Part shown: piece after piece, positions 9,219 through 16,979 of the stretch
Layout: every line of letters starts with the position of its first letter
Position numbering within the stretch: position 1 is the stretch's first letter
DNA from: Catellatospora sp. KI3
GTDB lineage: Bacteria > Actinomycetota > Actinomycetes > Mycobacteriales > Micromonosporaceae
Direction: 5' to 3'
DNA: 64,000 nt
NCBI RefSeq assembly: GCF_029948125.1
Contig: NZ_JASAMB010000010.1
Location: 222,627 to 286,626 of the forward strand
Program-made: the position numbers and the translations under genes
The notes under the pieces: model-generated
Databases searched by the model: none
Seen by the model: only the letters and a program-made list of their open reading frames with translations
Told to the model about the DNA's origin: nothing

Positions 9219-9241
9219 CTATCTTGTCGATGGAAAGATAG
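9219..9241. promoter_or_regulatory. Palindromic operator and leaderless promoter of the TetR gene
   Basis: CTATCTT and AAGATAG are exact 7-bp inverted arms around a 9-bp spacer. The right arm overlaps TAGCGT (9239-9244), a -10-like box 5 bases before the GTG at 9250. A TetR dimer here would shut its own promoter, so autorepression is the simple reading. Confidence 0.6.
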
Positions 9242-9249
9242 CGTGAGGG

Positions 9250-9804
9250 GTGAGGGCGATCGCGTACCACCACGGAGACCTGCGCCGGACCATCCTGTCC
9301 GCCGCCGTCGATGCGATCACCGAATCCGGTGTGGACGGCTGGAGCCTGCGCGAGCTGGCCCGCCGGGCGGGCGTCTCCCACGCCGCCCCCGCCCACCACT
9401 TCGGCGACCGCACCGGCCTGCTCACCGCGGTCGCCGCCGAGGGCTACCAGCTGCTGGCCGACGCCCTGCAAGCGGCCGAGCCCGGCTTCCTGGAGGCCGG
9501 ACTGGCCTACATCGGCTTCGCCACCGAGCACCCGGCCCACTTCACGGTGATGTTCCAGCCCGCGCTGTACCGGCCCGACGACGACGCCGTCACCGATGCG
9601 CGCGAGCGGGCCGGCGCGCTGCTGCGGGCGGGCGCGCAGGCGGTGGCCGGCGAGCGGTCCGACGCCGAGAGCACCGCCCTGGCGGGCTGGTCCATCGCGC
9701 ACGGCTTCGCCAGCCTGTGGCTGGCCCGGGCCCTGCCCGCGCACACCCGCGCCGACGCGGTGGCCGCCGCCCGCCCGGTCCTGCGCCGCCTGGTCGAGCA
9801 CTGA
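9250..9804 (+). CDS. TetR/AcrR-family repressor (WHG-domain type)
   Basis: The 184-residue protein begins with a TetR DNA-binding domain: DLRRTILSAAVDAI, then the helix-turn-helix WSLRELARRAGVSHAA and HHFGDRTGLL. The ligand domain carries FATEHPAHFTVMFQPALY, as in TetR proteins with a WHG C-terminal domain. The GTG start has no good ribosome-binding site but sits 5 bases after a TAGCGT box, consistent with a leaderless mRNA. Its target beyond itself is not obvious, because the flanking genes are coiled-coil proteins. Confidence 0.85.
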   Translation: MRAIAYHHGDLRRTILSAAVDAITESGVDGWSLRELARRAGVSHAAPAHHFGDRTGLLTAVAAEGYQLLADALQAAEPGFLEAGLAYIGFATEHPAHFTVMFQPALYRPDDDAVTDARERAGALLRAGAQAVAGERSDAESTALAGWSIAHGFASLWLARALPAHTRADAVAAARPVLRRLVEH

Positions 9805-9813
9805 GGCGTTGTG

Positions 9814-9875
9814 TGCAGTTTCGGGGAAAGTGCGCGAATCCGAGCCCCGATTCCAACACCTTCCCCGAAACTGCA
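9814..9875. repeat. Family A hairpin repeat, copy 2
   Basis: TGCAGTTTCGGGGAAAGTGC pairs with CTTCCCCGAAACTGCA. It begins 10 bases after the TetR stop codon, so it could act as that gene's transcription end. Confidence 0.85.
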
Positions 9876-10065
9876 AGATCACACGCGCGCCCGCCGCGCG
9901 TCGCAGGTGCGTAATGTCCGGATCATCCTGTTAGGGCATCGGCCAGGTGTACCGGATTCGTTGCGAACGCGCAGGCGGCTGGTACTTTCCCCCGGCCGGG
10001 ACGCATAATGCCCTCCGGTGCGGCATCCGCGCCGGGCGTCGTGGTCGTATGGAGAGGTTGACGCA

Positions 10066-11505
10066 ATGTCCCAGGGTGAGGAACCGTACGCAACACGTGA
10101 CCACGTGTCCGCGCGTCCGGCCTTTGACGTCGCGATGCGCGGCTACGAGAAGCGCCAGGTCGACCAGTTCGTCGCCCGCGCCGACAGCGAGATCTCGACC
10201 CTGTCGGCCGAGCGCGACCGGGCGTTCGCCCGCATCCAGGACCTGACCTCGCAGTACAAGCAGCTGTCGCTGGAGATGGCCGAGCTGCGCCAGAAGCCCA
10301 CGCAGGTCGAGCGCGCCTCGTTCCGCGACCTCGGCCCGATGGTCGAGCAGATCCTGGACCTGGCCGAGAAGCAGGCCGAGGCGATCACCACCACGACCGC
10401 CCAGCAGATGGCGGCGCACAAGTCCGACTCCGAGAAGCTGCTGGCCGAGGCCCGCGAGCACGCCGAGAAGCTGCGCGCCGAGAGCGAGGCCGCCAACGAG
10501 CGCGCCGAGCAGGAGGCCAAGCGCATCAACGACGTCAGCGCCCAGCAGATGGAGCACGCCCGCGCCGAGGCCGACGCACTGGTCGAGGCCGCCCGCCTGC
10601 GGGTGCAGCAGGAGGTCGAGGCCGCGCACGCGCAGACCCAGCAGGAGGTCGCGCAGTGGAAGGCCAACGCCGAGCGTGAGATCGCCGAGCTGCGCGCCGG
10701 TGCCGAGCGGGAGCTGGCCGCCCAGCGCACCGCCACGAACCAGAAGAACGCGGCGCTGCACGCCGAGGCCCAGCAGTACACCACCGACCTGCGCCGCCGG
10801 GCCGACGAGCAGACCGCCGCGCACCAGCAGCAGCTGACCGTGGTGCAGCAGGAGATCCGGGCCCGCCGCCAGGCGCTGGCCCAGCTGCAGGCCGAGCTGG
10901 ACATCGCCCAGCAGCGCCTGGCCCAGTCCCGCCAGGAGGGGTCGGCCGCCGAGCGCGAGGTCGCCCAGCTGCAGCAGCGGCACAGCCAGGTCAGCCAGGA
11001 GCTCGGCGCGGAGATGACCCGCCTGGAGGAGGCGCGCCGCCAGGCCGACTCGGCCGAGCGGCACGCGCTCGCGGTGCGGGCCCGGGTGCAGCGCGAGGCG
11101 GAGCGGGTGGCCAACCTGGCCGCCGCGGCCGTCATGGCCGCCGCCACCGGCTCGGCCGAGACCGGCGAGTACCCGCGCGTGGTGCCCCGCGACCTGCAGG
11201 ACCCGTCCCCGGTGCACGCCATGCAGGAGGTGCAGGAGGCGGTCGAGCAGCTGGCCGAGGAGGTCGCCGAGTTCGCCGACTTCCCGGAGGACAGCGACGC
11301 CGCCGAGGAGCAGCCGCTGAGCCGCCACGCCCGGCGCGAGGAGTACGCCCGGCGCGAGGAGGAGGAGCTGCAGGTGCCGATGCAGCGCCAGCCGCACGAC
11401 GAGCTGCCGCAGCGCCAGCCGTTCAGCGAGCTGCCGCAGCGCGGGTACGAGGAGCTGCCGCACCGCCAGTCGCGCGACGAGATGGTCGCCGCCGACGCGG
11501 AGTGA
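10066..11505 (+). CDS. DivIVA-domain coiled-coil protein
   Basis: The 479-residue protein has an N-terminal DivIVA-like motif (FDVAMRGYEKRQVDQFVAR, about residues 21-39). A continuous coiled coil rich in Glu/Gln/Ala/Arg runs to about residue 380. The tail is repetitive and acidic-to-Gln-rich (DELPQRQ, SELPQRG and EELPHRQ as tandem variants). Such proteins organise polar growth or the cell envelope in actinobacteria; the precise role is not known. GGAG at 10051 supports the ATG over an in-frame start at 10018. Confidence 0.75.
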   Translation: MSQGEEPYATRDHVSARPAFDVAMRGYEKRQVDQFVARADSEISTLSAERDRAFARIQDLTSQYKQLSLEMAELRQKPTQVERASFRDLGPMVEQILDLAEKQAEAITTTTAQQMAAHKSDSEKLLAEAREHAEKLRAESEAANERAEQEAKRINDVSAQQMEHARAEADALVEAARLRVQQEVEAAHAQTQQEVAQWKANAEREIAELRAGAERELAAQRTATNQKNAALHAEAQQYTTDLRRRADEQTAAHQQQLTVVQQEIRARRQALAQLQAELDIAQQRLAQSRQEGSAAEREVAQLQQRHSQVSQELGAEMTRLEEARRQADSAERHALAVRARVQREAERVANLAAAAVMAAATGSAETGEYPRVVPRDLQDPSPVHAMQEVQEAVEQLAEEVAEFADFPEDSDAAEEQPLSRHARREEYARREEEELQVPMQRQPHDELPQRQPFSELPQRGYEELPHRQSRDEMVAADAE

Positions 11506-11532
11506 CCTGGGCTCGCCCGAGCGGATGAGCAG

Positions 11533-11571
11533 CGGAGCCCGGCACCGGACCTGATCCGGTGCCGGGCTCCG
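11533..11571. terminator. Bidirectional hairpin terminator
   Basis: CGGAGCCCGGCACCGGA pairs perfectly with TCCGGTGCCGGGCTCCG around a 5-base loop. It lies between the convergent genes ending at 11505 and 11591. It has no T-run, which is common in high-GC actinobacteria. Confidence 0.8.
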
Positions 11572-11590
11572 GCGTCTGTCGGGCGGCGGC

Positions 11591-13051
11591 TCAGCCGCGG
11601 GCGCCGCCGAGGCCGAGCAGGGCGGCCAGGCCCAGGGCGCTGCGCGGGGCGTACGGCATCCGCCACAGCCCGCCGTGCGCCGCCCCGTCGGCCTCCTCCT
11701 GCCACACGTGCTCGCGCACCGGCGGCGGGTTGCGCAGGTCGTGCACGAGCAGCGCCGCCATCAGCGTGTTGCTCGTCGCCGGGTCGAAGATCTCCACCCC
11801 GAACGCCGGCGCCCCCGCGTACGCCGCCGCCAGCACCCTGTTCTTCACCACCGACCGGGTCCGGGTCGGCGGGGCCACCTTGAAGCTGACCGTGGCGCCC
11901 TGCTGCCGGGCCACCGCCGCGCGCCACCGCTGCAGCCGCTTGGCCAGCGCGTAGTTCGGCCCCTGCTGGGCCACCAGGCTGTCGCAGACGCCCGGGTCGG
12001 CGCCGGGGGCGTAGTTGCGCCGCAGCAGCCGCCCCGCCGACACCATCCGCAGCGGCCCGCGCAGCGTACGCAGCAGCGACGACTCGTGGTAGTTGCGCTC
12101 GGCCCGCGCCACCGCATCGGCCGGGACGGCGAACACGTCGGTCGGGGTGGCCAGGAACGACAGGGCCGTGTCCGGCCGGTGGGCGCGCAGGTGCTCGGTC
12201 AGCGCGTCGACGGCGGTGCAGACGCGGACGTTGACCGCCCCGTCGGCGTAGACGTAGTTGCCGACGACCAGGCGGCCCTCGAACCCGCGCAGCCAGGCGC
12301 CGACGGCGGGCAGGTGGTGCAGCAGGTCCGCGCCCGCGACCTCGGCCACGTCGCCGCCGCCGTCGTACCCGGCGGGCACCGGCAGGTGCACCCGGCCGCC
12401 GGAGCGGCGTACCGCCTCCAGCAGCTCGCGCCACAGGCCCGGCCGGGGCAGGTCGACGGCGACCACGTCGGCGCCCCAGCGCAGCAGCGACCGCGTCGGC
12501 CCCATCTCCGCGCCCGCGCCCAGCACCGCCACCCGCAGGTCGGACAGGTCCAGCCAGTCCGGATTGGCCTGCACCGCGCGCACCGCCTCGGCGCAGCCCG
12601 GCTCGATCACGCCCGCCTCGGTCCACGCGTCCAGGCGCCGCAGGAGAGCGTCCCCGCGCAGCCGCTCGCCCCGGTACGGCAGGGACAGCTCGCGGTCGAC
12701 CGGGCCGTCCCCGGCGACCACGGCCGTGCCCAGCTCGGCGCCCGGCTTCGCGTCGAACGCCTCGCGCAGCCCGATCTCGGTGCCGTCGGGGTCGGCCACC
12801 CGCATCCGGTCGTGCAGCGAGGCGAGCCCCGCCGCGGCGACGGCCCGCGCGGTGTCGCCGGAGCCCAGCCCGGCCTCGACCAGCCGCCGGAAGTGCACCA
12901 GGTAGTCGGCGCGCCAGTTCGTCTCATGGTCGGCGGCGCGGGCTCCGACCGGGTCCGCGGCCCGCAGCGCGTCGGCGACGACGGCGCGGCCGAGCGCGGA
13001 GGTGCTGCGGTCGGTGCCGTCGCTGAGGGGGAAGACCACGCCAGTCGTCAT
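11591..13051 (-). CDS. Uncharacterised protein with Rossmann-like nucleotide-binding segment
   Basis: The 486-residue product is of unknown function. The start at 13051 is chosen because AGGAGG sits seven bases upstream; the in-frame ATG two codons earlier would be too close to it. Near residue 180, RVAVLGAGAEMGPTRSLLRW followed by ADVVAVDLPRPGLW looks like a beta-alpha-beta dinucleotide or SAM-binding fold. The protein is soluble, with no signal or membrane segment. Possible roles include an oxidoreductase or methyltransferase, but no catalytic motif is decisive. It stands alone. Confidence 0.6.
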   Translation of the reverse strand: MTTGVVFPLSDGTDRSTSALGRAVVADALRAADPVGARAADHETNWRADYLVHFRRLVEAGLGSGDTARAVAAAGLASLHDRMRVADPDGTEIGLREAFDAKPGAELGTAVVAGDGPVDRELSLPYRGERLRGDALLRRLDAWTEAGVIEPGCAEAVRAVQANPDWLDLSDLRVAVLGAGAEMGPTRSLLRWGADVVAVDLPRPGLWRELLEAVRRSGGRVHLPVPAGYDGGGDVAEVAGADLLHHLPAVGAWLRGFEGRLVVGNYVYADGAVNVRVCTAVDALTEHLRAHRPDTALSFLATPTDVFAVPADAVARAERNYHESSLLRTLRGPLRMVSAGRLLRRNYAPGADPGVCDSLVAQQGPNYALAKRLQRWRAAVARQQGATVSFKVAPPTRTRSVVKNRVLAAAYAGAPAFGVEIFDPATSNTLMAALLVHDLRNPPPVREHVWQEEADGAAHGGLWRMPYAPRSALGLAALLGLGGARG

Positions 13052-13079
13052 GTCCATGCCTCCTGTCGGCGGCACCCGA

Positions 13080-13304
13080 TCAGCGGCGCCGCGCGCCAGC
13101 GGACCCTACCGGCCCGCCCCGGCGACGGCAACGACCACTCGCCGGGGCTGTGCGGAGCGCGCTGCTCAGGTGGGCCGCGGCGAGATCCACCCAGTCACCC
13201 GCGCGGACCACCACGTCGGCGCGGTCGACCGCCTCCCAGAGCGGTGTGGGCAGGTCCCGCGCCCGCTTCGGCAGGTGCGTATCCGCCATGACCACGACAA
13301 GCAC
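13080..13304 (-). pseudogene. Truncated YfcE/MJ0936-type metallophosphoesterase remnant
   Basis: The first 43 residues match the start of small calcineurin-like phosphoesterases: MLVVVMADTHLPKRARDLP with the DxH metal site, then ADVVVRAGDWVD with the second GDxxD site. After that the frame continues for about 30 residues of Arg/Gly-rich sequence unlike the family and stops. The histidine-rich second half (GNHD, GHTH) is absent. This looks like a decayed gene, cut off near the start of the neighbouring gene at 13051. Confidence 0.55.
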
Positions 13305-13328
13305 CCCCGCGACGCTACGCGGGCAGCG

Positions 13329-13389
13329 TGCAGTTTCGGGGAAAGTGCACGAAAGGACGCCAAGATTCCTGCACTTCCCCCGAAACTGC
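13329..13389. repeat. Family A hairpin repeat, copy 3
   Basis: TGCAGTTTCGGGGAAAGTGC pairs with GCACTTCCCCCGAAACTGC. It begins 2 bases past the P450 stop codon, at the end of the leftward carotenoid operon, where it would form a 3'-end hairpin. Confidence 0.85.
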
Positions 13390-13391
13390 CC

Positions 13392-14543
13392 CTAACGACG
13401 GCGGGTGAGGAGGAGGGGGCCGACGGGGCGGAGGGCGATCGCGGCGGTGGGGGTCGGGTTGCCTGAGACCTGCGTGAGGGGGCCGTCGCACCAGGGGGTC
13501 AGGGCGGCGAGCAGCATCGCGCGGGCCAGGTGGGCGCCCAGGCAGGTGCGGCGGCCCGCGCTGAACGGCAGGAACCCCCAGGCCGGGCGGCCGCCGTCGG
13601 CGAAGCGCTGCGGCCGGAACTCGTCCGGGTGCGGCCACAGGTCCGGATCGCGGTGGGTTAGCAGCGGCGAGTACAGCACCAGCGTGCGCGCGCGCAGCGG
13701 CACCCCGGCCACCTCGGTGTCGGTCGAGGTGATCCGGCTGCCCAGCCACCCCGCCGGGTACAGCCGCAGGATCTCGTCCAGCACCAGCGGCAGCGCCTGC
13801 GCGGTGCGCCACTCGGGCGCGCCGGCCAGGTGCCACAGCGCCCACGCGAGGGTATGCGCCGTGGTGTCGTACCCCGCCGCCAGCGCCACCCTCGTCTCGG
13901 CGACCGCGTCGTCCATCCCGGACAGCGCGCCGGCGAGGCTGCCCTCGGGCGGGTCGGCCAGCACCCGCGCGATCGCCGCGTCCAGGCGCCGGAACAGCAG
14001 CGGCCGGGGCAGCATCGGGCCCGGCACCGGGCGCTCCAGCGGGCGCAGGAACGCCGCCAGCAGCCGCTCGTCGAGCGCGCCGCCGAAGAACGCCGCGTTC
14101 AGCATCCGCCGCACCGTGTGCCCGGCCCATTCGAGCGCCTCGAACGGGCTCTCGGGCAGCCGCGCGGCCGCCGCCTCCGCCAGGCGGGTCTGCAGGTGGG
14201 CCAGGCCGCGCGAGTGGAAGTGCGGGTTCAGCTCGCGCCGCCTCGGGTCGTGCGCGGGCACGTCGGTGTAGACGACGCCCGCCGACAGGTACGGCGTGAG
14301 CCCGCTCAGGCTGCCCCGGCTGCGGAACGTGTCGAGGTCGCCGAGGACGGCCCGGTTCCACTCCGGCCGGTAGCCGACCACGGCGGGGCGCCACAGCCGC
14401 AGCCGGAACACCGGCCCGGTCCGGGCGCCCTCGGTGAGCAGGCGCACCGGGTCACGGGTCCACCGCCACAGGTGCCCGAACACCGGCGTGGTCGCGGGGG
14501 CGGGCAGCCGGACCGGGGTCGATCGGGCCAGTAGCGCGGTCAC
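13392..14543 (-). CDS. Cytochrome P450 of the carotenoid cluster (possible beta-carotene hydroxylase)
   Basis: The 383-residue P450 is short, close to the length of Thermus CYP175A1. Key motifs are visible: I-helix ALAAGYDTTAHTLAW, K-helix ExxR in LDEILRLYP, and the haem loop FSAGRRTCLGAHLA with its Cys ligand. The LRLYP region and the Pro-rich C-terminus also resemble CYP175A1, a beta-carotene 3-hydroxylase. The GTG start overlaps the glycosyltransferase stop by 4 bases (GTGA). The frame stays open upstream, but that part shadows the glycosyltransferase gene. Hydroxylation of beta-ionone rings would supply the hydroxyl that the glycosyltransferase needs. The substrate is inferred from context; an electron-donor gene is not present. 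Confidence 0.8.
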   Translation of the reverse strand: MTALLARSTPVRLPAPATTPVFGHLWRWTRDPVRLLTEGARTGPVFRLRLWRPAVVGYRPEWNRAVLGDLDTFRSRGSLSGLTPYLSAGVVYTDVPAHDPRRRELNPHFHSRGLAHLQTRLAEAAAARLPESPFEALEWAGHTVRRMLNAAFFGGALDERLLAAFLRPLERPVPGPMLPRPLLFRRLDAAIARVLADPPEGSLAGALSGMDDAVAETRVALAAGYDTTAHTLAWALWHLAGAPEWRTAQALPLVLDEILRLYPAGWLGSRITSTDTEVAGVPLRARTLVLYSPLLTHRDPDLWPHPDEFRPQRFADGGRPAWGFLPFSAGRRTCLGAHLARAMLLAALTPWCDGPLTQVSGNPTPTAAIALRPVGPLLLTRRR

Positions 14544-15610
14544 GGGTAGCGGCGTCCCTTCCAGACGGCGGTGCGCCGCAGCGCGACGGCGTAAACCGGG
14601 AGCGCGGCCGGGGCGATGAACGGCACCAGCGCGGCCTCGGCGTACGCCCCGCGCCCGGTCTTGGCGTTGGCCAGCAACCGCTCGGCCAGGCCGAGCACCG
14701 CCGCGACCCGCCACGCCGCCCCGCGCCGCCACAGCAGCCACGGCACCGTGTACGCGGTGACGTTGAACGCGGCGCTGGCCGCCAGCACCAGGTCGCTGCC
14801 GCCGTGCGCGGCCCGCATGCTCTTGCCCATGCCGCGCACCGTGGCCGGGTAGCCGTCGTACATCCGGGTGCTGATCAGGTCGCCGCCCAGCGCGAGCCCG
14901 AGCTTGAGGCCCTTGCGGCGGCTGAGCCGGGCCAGCTCCAGATCCTCCACGATCTGGTCGGCGACGGCCGCGTGCCCGCCGACGTGCTCGTACGCCGCCC
15001 GGCGGAACGCCAGCAGCTGCCCGTTGGCCACCGCCGCCGCCCGGATGGGCAGGTCCAGCAGCTGGTGCGGCAGGAACGCGAGCAGGTTCTCGTCGATCAG
15101 CGGCACCAGCATCCGCTCGCCCAGGGTGCCGGTCTGCTGGCGCGGGAACACGCTGAACACGTCGGCGCGCTGGCGGCGCAGCTGCGCCCATACCGCGTCC
15201 AGGGCGCCGGGCCGCAGGGTGACGTCGGCGTCGGCGTACACCAGCAGGTCGCCGGTGGCGGCCTGCGCGAGCTGGTGGCAGGCCCAGTTCTTGCCGATCC
15301 ACCCGTCGGGCCGGGGGGTGCCGGTGAGCAGCCGCAGCCGGGGGTCGGCGAAGCCGCGCACGATCGCGGCGGTGTCGTCGGTGGAGCCGTCGTCGAGGAT
15401 CAGGATCTCCTCGGCGGGCTGGGCGAGCAGACCCGGGATCGTGTACGGCAGCCGCCGCGCCTCATCGCGCGCGGGCACCAGCAGCGACGTCCGAGGCCGC
15501 CCCGGCGCCCGCTGCCCGAGCCGCAGCACCGGGAACGACCGCGCGTTGGCGACCAGCCCCGCCGTCTTGGCCAGGTGGAACGCCGCGACCAGGGTGCCTA
15601 CGACCGCCAC
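14540..15610 (-). CDS. Family 2 glycosyltransferase, probable carotenoid glycosyltransferase (CruC-like)
   Basis: The 356-residue GT2 enzyme starts with a hydrophobic helix. The nucleotide-sugar fold follows: TSLLVPARDEARRLP, EILILDDGSTDDT and the metal-binding DAD in LLVYADADVTLRPGA. C-terminal hydrophobic segments (about 265-290 and 315-340) suggest membrane association. The likely acceptor is a hydroxylated carotenoid made by the neighbouring P450. It overlaps the acyltransferase gene by 13 bases and the P450 gene by 4. In other bacteria a GT2 plus an acyltransferase pair (CruC/CruD) makes carotenoid glycoside esters. Confidence 0.8.
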   Translation of the reverse strand: MAVVGTLVAAFHLAKTAGLVANARSFPVLRLGQRAPGRPRTSLLVPARDEARRLPYTIPGLLAQPAEEILILDDGSTDDTAAIVRGFADPRLRLLTGTPRPDGWIGKNWACHQLAQAATGDLLVYADADVTLRPGALDAVWAQLRRQRADVFSVFPRQQTGTLGERMLVPLIDENLLAFLPHQLLDLPIRAAAVANGQLLAFRRAAYEHVGGHAAVADQIVEDLELARLSRRKGLKLGLALGGDLISTRMYDGYPATVRGMGKSMRAAHGGSDLVLAASAAFNVTAYTVPWLLWRRGAAWRVAAVLGLAERLLANAKTGRGAYAEAALVPFIAPAALPVYAVALRRTAVWKGRRYP

Positions 15611-16269
15611 GGCAGCGCCCCCGTCAGCCGGTCGATCCGCTCGTCGCGACCGGCCCGCCCGGCGACCACCCGCCGGAACCCGGCCAGCGGCGTACGCGGG
15701 TCCGCCACGGCCAGCTGCCCGTCCAGGTTGGCCAGGTCCTCGGCCAGCGTCTCGGCCAGCAGCTCAGTGGTGTCGGCGACCCTGCCCTTGCCCGGCACCG
15801 CCGTGCACGACACGTACGCCTCCGGCCGGTCGTGGCCGCGCAGCACCACCCGGACCGCGACCGACAGCAGGGGCAGCCCGGCGCGCTCGGCGTACCAGGC
15901 GGCGCCGGGCGACAGCGGGCCGGGCGGGGCGGCCGGGCGCAGCTCGCCCTCGGGGTAGATGACCAGGGTGCGGCCCCGGGCCAGCAGCCGCAGGCCGGTG
16001 GCCAGCTCGGCGCTGCCGAAGACGCCGGCGTGCCGGAAGAACCGGTAGCGGTCCAGGTTCTCCTGCAGCATCAGCAGGCAGGCGGGGCGACCGGCCCGGC
16101 GCAGCACCGCCGAGGCCACGAACGGGTCCCACCAGCTGTGGTGGTTGGCCGCCCAGACGAACGGGCCGACGGGCAGCCCGCCGCGCAGGTACACCCCGCG
16201 CAGCTCGCGCCGCACCATCCGGTCGAACCCCGTTCGCAGCAGACCGCCGAGCAGGCTCGGCTCAGTCAT
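15598..16269 (-). CDS. PlsC-type acyltransferase, probable carotenoid-glycoside acyltransferase (CruD-like)
   Basis: The 223-residue lysophosphatidate-acyltransferase-like protein has the catalytic HxxxxD motif in ANHHSWWDPF (about residues 41-50). The second acceptor motif is VIYPEGELRP near residue 110. In this operon it most likely esterifies the sugar of a carotenoid glycoside with a fatty acid, rather than making phospholipid. Its ATG lies inside the end of crtYd (8-base overlap), so it is translationally coupled. Confidence 0.8.
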   Translation of the reverse strand: MTEPSLLGGLLRTGFDRMVRRELRGVYLRGGLPVGPFVWAANHHSWWDPFVASAVLRRAGRPACLLMLQENLDRYRFFRHAGVFGSAELATGLRLLARGRTLVIYPEGELRPAAPPGPLSPGAAWYAERAGLPLLSVAVRVVLRGHDRPEAYVSCTAVPGKGRVADTTELLAETLAEDLANLDGQLAVADPRTPLAGFRRVVAGRAGRDERIDRLTGALPWRS

Positions 16270-16594
16270 CGGCGCCCCGTTCGGCGGCGCGGGCCGGGCG
16301 CAGCTTCAGCCACAGCAGCAGCGTCAGCGTCATCAGCGCGAACCCGAACCCGTAGTCCTCGACCGGGATGTGCCACGGCACCCGCAGCCCCGAGATCGCC
16401 GCGTCGTCATAGTGCACGACGGTCGCGTCCGGCCTGGTCAGCCAGCCGTCGACGGGCACCTGGAACGCGAACGCGATGGCCATGGTGAGCCAGTACCGCG
16501 CGCTGCGCAGCAGCCCGGTCCGCAGCACCCACAACTCCAGCGCCACCACCGCCAGCGGCGCCGCTATCGCGGCGACGGTGTACTCACCGCCCAC
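16262..16594 (-). CDS. crtYd: Lycopene cyclase subunit CrtYd
   Basis: The 110-residue integral membrane protein has about three helices. It carries the lycopene-cyclase-domain signature VPWHIPVEDYGFGFAL near residue 80, with the PVED motif. It pairs with CrtYc to form the heterodimeric cyclase of actinobacteria, converting lycopene ends to beta (or epsilon) rings. The start overlaps the crtYc end by 11 bases. No lycopene elongase gene (crtEb) is nearby, which favours C40 beta-cyclisation over a C50 pathway. Confidence 0.85.
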   Translation of the reverse strand: MGGEYTVAAIAAPLAVVALELWVLRTGLLRSARYWLTMAIAFAFQVPVDGWLTRPDATVVHYDDAAISGLRVPWHIPVEDYGFGFALMTLTLLLWLKLRPARAAERGADD

Positions 16595-16979
16595 GCCCGC
16601 CCCCCGCCTGCGGTGAAAGGAAGGGACCCTTCTTATCGCTTTCCGTAGTAGAAGGGCCCCTTCCCAACCGGAGCAGGTGGCGGGTGCGGCCGAGGACCTC
16701 GTAGGTCAGCAGGGCGCAGAGGGGGACGACCACGAAGAACAGCCACTCCTCGACAGGCAGCCCGAGCAGCCGTACGCCGGTGGTGTAGCGCGGGTCGAAC
16801 CACCAGTGGCCGCGCGCGACCGCGGCCAGGTCCCACAGCACGAACAGCGCCACCACCGGGGCGAGCGCGGCCAGCAGGCGCCGCGGGCGGCGGTAGACGC
16901 GGGCGCCGAGCAGCAGCTCCAGCGGCAGGGTCACGGCCAGGCAGGCGAGCAGAATCAGCAGGTAGCGCAGCGGATCCAT
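16584..16979 (-). CDS. crtYc: Lycopene cyclase subunit CrtYc with a palindromic repeat in its 3' end
   Basis: The 131-residue membrane protein begins MDPLRYLLILLACLAVTLPL. It carries the cyclase motif LPVEEWLFFVVVPLCALL near residue 80 (PVEE, partner of PVED in CrtYd). The ATG shares one base with the crtB stop (TGATG). The last ~28 codons are unusual: they read through a family B palindrome (16615-16665), giving a tail with DKKGPFLS that family members would not be expected to have. The insertion keeps the frame open and preserves the overlap with crtYd. Confidence 0.85.
   Translation of the reverse strand: MDPLRYLLILLACLAVTLPLELLLGARVYRRPRRLLAALAPVVALFVLWDLAAVARGHWWFDPRYTTGVRLLGLPVEEWLFFVVVPLCALLTYEVLGRTRHLLRLGRGPSTTESDKKGPFLSPQAGGGRGR
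16615..16665. repeat. Family B palindrome, copy 1, inside crtYc
   Basis: GGAAGGGACCCTTC and GAAGGGCCCCTTCC flank TTATCGCTTTCCGTAGTA. Elsewhere in the window this element is intergenic and terminator-like. Here it lies in the coding end of crtYc and within the leftward polycistron, so it may attenuate the downstream genes. Confidence 0.85.
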
